DNA of 7,227 nt, taken from contig CAYOEZ010000230.1 in assembly GCA_964402955.1 (NCBI GenBank), positions 1 to 7,227 on the forward strand, in the 5' to 3' direction. The DNA comes from CAYOEZ01 sp964402955 (GTDB taxonomy: Bacteria > Chloroflexota > DTOL01 > DAOUCN01). The stretch's first letter is position 1; each line of letters begins with the position of its first letter. Made by a program: the position numbers and the translations under genes. Shown piece by piece: positions 5,789-7,227 of the stretch. Below the pieces are notes generated by a model that had not been told where the DNA came from, made no database searches, and saw only the letters and a program-made list of their open reading frames with translations.

Positions 5789-6625
5789 TTAGAACGGGAT
5801 TTCCTCTCCCGATTGGTCGCCTTCTTCGGGTGGCGCCGCTGTGGGCTCTGCATCCGGGAAGGGGGGGCCGCCTGCAGCGACCCGCGGTTTGAAGGCGAAC
5901 ACAACCTGGTTCGCGACCAGATTGACCATGTGACGCTCCACACCCTCTTGGTCTGTCCACTTGCGGGACTGCATGCGCCCCTCGACATACACCTTCTGAC
6001 CCTTGGACAGGTTGTTGCTCAACGTTTCAGCCAGTTTCTTGAAGGTGACAACGTTGACAATCTCGGTTTCTTCCTTTTGCTCACCATCCGGCGTTTTCCA
6101 GCCACGCCTGACAGCGATGGTAAAGGTTGTCCTCGGCGAGCCATCGGCGCCATGCTGCGTCTCGGCGTCTTTTGTCAGTATCCCAATCATCATCAAGCAG
6201 TTCAGAGAATTGGCGAGGCCGCTATTGCCCGTCTCGTCGATGTCCTCGAGGACGGCAGGAGCGGCGCCTTCTTCTCCGTTCGCCATGGAGCGCGCTTTCC
6301 ACAGGATGACGACGCGATAAGCGATCAAATCTGTGAAACGTTTCTCCACACCCTGCGGATCAGTCCACTTGCGGGTCTGCAAACGCCCTTCCACAAAGAC
6401 TTTCTGGCCCTTAGTGACATGGGCGCTGCATTTGTCAGCGAGATCGCGCCAGGTAACGACGTTGAACCACTCTGTTTCTTCTCGTTTCTCACCCTCGGGA
6501 GTATTCCACACACGATTCGATGCGACGCTGAACTTGGTCGTGGGAGTCCCATCCGGTGTATACCGTAGCTCAGGCTCCTTCCCTACATTACCGATAACCG
6601 AGACCTTATTCAAGGAGCTTGCCAT
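5789..6625 (-). CDS. ssb: single-stranded DNA-binding protein with two OB folds
   Basis: SSB coats single-stranded DNA in replication, recombination and repair and recruits partner proteins through its C-terminal tip. This 278-residue protein has two SSB-type OB folds, at about 3-110 and 138-247, joined by an acidic Gly/Ala linker. A Pro/Ala/Glu-rich tail ends in EEIPF, close to the canonical DDIPF. Fold 1 shows LNKVSVIGNVGKEPELRYTP and EETEWFNVV; fold 2 shows EETEIVNVV and VYVEGRMQSRKWTD. Residues 49-107 and 185-243 align without gaps at 33 of 59 identities by hand, so the gene arose by internal duplication. Ordinary SSBs are about 150-180 residues with one fold and act as tetramers; two-fold SSBs known from Deinococcus/Thermus act as dimers, which is inferred here. 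ATG 6625 follows GGAGGA by five bases. The gene lies 37 bp after rpsF. Confidence 0.95.
   Translation of the reverse strand: MASSLNKVSVIGNVGKEPELRYTPDGTPTTKFSVASNRVWNTPEGEKREETEWFNVVTWRDLADKCSAHVTKGQKVFVEGRLQTRKWTDPQGVEKRFTDLIAYRVVILWKARSMANGEEGAAPAVLEDIDETGNSGLANSLNCLMMIGILTKDAETQHGADGSPRTTFTIAVRRGWKTPDGEQKEETEIVNVVTFKKLAETLSNNLSKGQKVYVEGRMQSRKWTDQEGVERHMVNLVANQVVFAFKPRVAAGGPPFPDAEPTAAPPEEGDQSGEEIPF
5936..6006. repeat. intragenic direct repeat, copy in SSB OB fold 2
   Basis: This 71-bp segment matches 6344-6414 without gaps with 15 mismatches by hand count (about 79% identity). It encodes the KGQKV-to-GVE strand region of fold 2 and is the nucleotide trace of the internal ssb duplication. 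Confidence 0.8.
6344..6414. repeat. intragenic direct repeat, copy in SSB OB fold 1
   Basis: Partner of 5936-6006, 408 bp away in the same orientation. It encodes the equivalent region of fold 1 (about residues 71-94). Confidence 0.8.
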
Positions 6626-6662
6626 CACTATCCTCCATATACACAAACCAATCGTCCGCTAC

Positions 6663-6950
6663 CTACTCATCCAGGCGAATAACGAGATAGCGAATCACTT
6701 CTTCACTGATACGCAGCGTCCGTTCTACTTCCAGAACTGACTTGGGGTCAAGCTTGTACTGCATCAGCACATACTGGCCGTCGCGGCACTGCTCGATCGG
6801 GTATGCTAATCGTCGACGCCCCCACGGCTCAGCCTTGACGACTTCGCCGCCGTTTGTCGTAACCAGGCCCGAAACCTTGGCAATGGCCGCGGCAATCGCT
6901 TCCTCGTCCAACTCAGGACGAAGGATGTACATCATTTCATACTCGTGCAA
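6663..6950 (-). CDS. rpsF: 30S ribosomal protein S6
   Basis: S6 binds the small-subunit platform with S18 as partner. From TTG 6950 the 95-residue product begins MHEYEMMYILRPELDEE, matching the family's M-x-x-YE-x-x-YI-x-x-P opening. It contains the conserved WGRRRLAYPI and GQYVLMQYKLDP segments, ends in IRYLVIRLDE, and has normal family length. ATG 6956 is in frame two codons upstream, but AGGAGG would lie one base from it; the SD is seven bases from TTG 6950. The family call is secure; the start is inferred from SD spacing. It is the first gene of the minus-strand operon, transcribed from the promoter at 7050-7078 with a leader of about 90 nt that may carry an S6:S18 autoregulatory structure. 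ssb follows after 37 bp. Confidence 0.94.
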   Translation of the reverse strand: MHEYEMMYILRPELDEEAIAAAIAKVSGLVTTNGGEVVKAEPWGRRRLAYPIEQCRDGQYVLMQYKLDPKSVLEVERTLRISEEVIRYLVIRLDE

Positions 6951-6957
6951 CTGCATC

Positions 6958-6963
6958 CCTCCT
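6958..6963 (-). promoter_or_regulatory. Shine-Dalgarno that decides the rpsF start
   Basis: AGGAGG on the minus strand is one base from ATG 6956 and seven bases from TTG 6950, favouring TTG. Its first four bases also pair in stem P1 of the predicted leader structure. Confidence 0.6.
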
Positions 6964-7018
6964 ATTCTACGGGTGTGCCCCAGGCTACAGTTGTCCACTC
7001 CCTGGAGCAGAAATAAGA
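6960..7018 (-). promoter_or_regulatory. candidate S6:S18-binding autoregulatory leader of rpsF
   Basis: Read on the minus strand, P1 pairs UCUUAUUU (7018-7011) with GAAUAGGA (6967-6960), 8 pairs including two G-U. After CUG, P2 pairs CUCCAGG (7007-7001) with CCUGGGG (6984-6978), 7 pairs including one G-U, over a 16-nt loop. The 3' side between P2 and P1 is a 10-nt bulge CACACCCGUA containing CCG (6972-6970). A CCG bulge between a stem and a hairpin is the published architecture of the S6:S18 motif upstream of rpsF, which mimics the 16S rRNA site. P1 covers AGGA of the SD, so protein binding would block initiation. Folding was by eye. Position, architecture and target agree; conservation was not tested. 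Confidence 0.6.
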
Positions 7019-7049
7019 TTACCGGGCCCTCCCGGCGGACAGTAGCGAA

Positions 7050-7078
7050 AGTATACCATATAGAAAGATGCAGTGCAA
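7050..7078 (-). promoter_or_regulatory. sigma70-type promoter for the rpsF-ssb-rpsR operon
   Basis: On the minus strand TTGCAC (7078-7073) is followed after 17 bp by TATACT (7055-7050). Transcription would start near 7043, giving a leader of about 90 nt to rpsF. Spacing is optimal and the region is otherwise non-coding. Confidence 0.75.
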
Positions 7079-7135
7079 GGGCAGGACGCGCGGTAACTGC
7101 TCACCGTTGTCTCCTGATAGACGCCAACAACGTAG

Positions 7136-7155
7136 TGGCGCCGCTTGCTGCGCCA
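7136..7155. other. inverted repeat between divergent promoters
   Basis: TGGCGC (7136-7141) and GCGCCA (7150-7155) are separated by 8 bp, ending 11 bp upstream of the plus-strand -35 box. It could be an operator, or chance in GC-rich DNA. No gene is seen in 7079-7166. Confidence 0.25.
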
Positions 7156-7166
7156 GACGCACGCCG

Positions 7167-7196
7167 TTGAGACAATGGTCTAGAGTGAGGTATAAT
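7167..7196 (+). promoter_or_regulatory. divergent sigma70-type promoter for a gene beyond the right edge
   Basis: TTGAGA (7167-7172) and a perfect TATAAT (7191-7196) are 18 bp apart. Transcription would start near 7203 and leave the window, so the target is unknown. The promoter is back-to-back with the rpsF promoter, about 90 bp between -35 boxes. Confidence 0.7.
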
Positions 7197-7227
7197 ACGA
7201 TCTAGTGACCCTGTTGCGTGGACACAG

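Noticed and set aside
5737..5988. 84-codon N-terminal extension of S18
   Set aside because: It overlaps the end of ssb in another frame and passes through the rpsR SD and the spacer hairpin; S18 families start near TTG 5736.
5813..6568. 251-codon plus-strand open frame opposite ssb
   Set aside because: It is antisense to a clear two-fold SSB and shows internally duplicated segments only because ssb does.

Overview
The window is a GC-rich bacterial chromosomal segment of ordinary housekeeping type. There is no sign of phage, transposon, CRISPR or tRNA. Domain content and gene order suggest Chloroflexota (an Anaerolineae/Caldilineae-like lineage). The basis is an rpsF-ssb-rpsR ribosomal cluster without rplI immediately after it, a recF followed by small lineage-type ORFs, and an N-terminally anchored parvulin-like protein. 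This assignment is an inference from general impression and not from a search; a Deinococcus/Thermus-like lineage is the main alternative, because the SSB carries two OB folds.

Layout. The left half (155-3232) reads on the plus strand: recF behind a good sigma70-type promoter, two small proteins of unknown function, then a class I/II PLP-dependent aminotransferase with a strong Shine-Dalgarno (SD) sequence. The right half (3248-6950) reads on the minus strand, convergent with only 15 bp between stop codons. In transcription order it is rpsF (S6), ssb (tandem OB folds), rpsR (S18), a hairpin with a short U tract, a membrane-anchored parvulin-type foldase, and a five-helix membrane protein with a PH-like domain that overlaps the foldase gene by 34 bp. 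The right edge (6951-7227) holds the rpsF leader and promoter, and a divergent plus-strand promoter (TTGAGA-N18-TATAAT) for a gene beyond the window.

How it works together. RecF helps load RecA onto SSB-coated gapped DNA, so both halves contain a replication/repair component beside translation genes. S6 and S18 form a heterodimer on 16S rRNA. The rpsF leader can fold into a stem, a hairpin and a 3'-side bulge containing CCG, with the stem pairing to part of the rpsF SD. That is the architecture described for the S6:S18 autoregulatory motif, and it is the best regulatory signal in the window. The hairpin between rpsR and the foldase gene probably lowers expression of the two envelope genes relative to the ribosomal genes.

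Most worth a second look: the S6:S18-type leader; the tandem-OB SSB whose second fold has lost the usual aromatic at the W54-like position; the parvulin domain lacking both conserved histidines; TTG start codons for both ribosomal genes; and the attenuator-like terminator. I found no convincing wholly new system.
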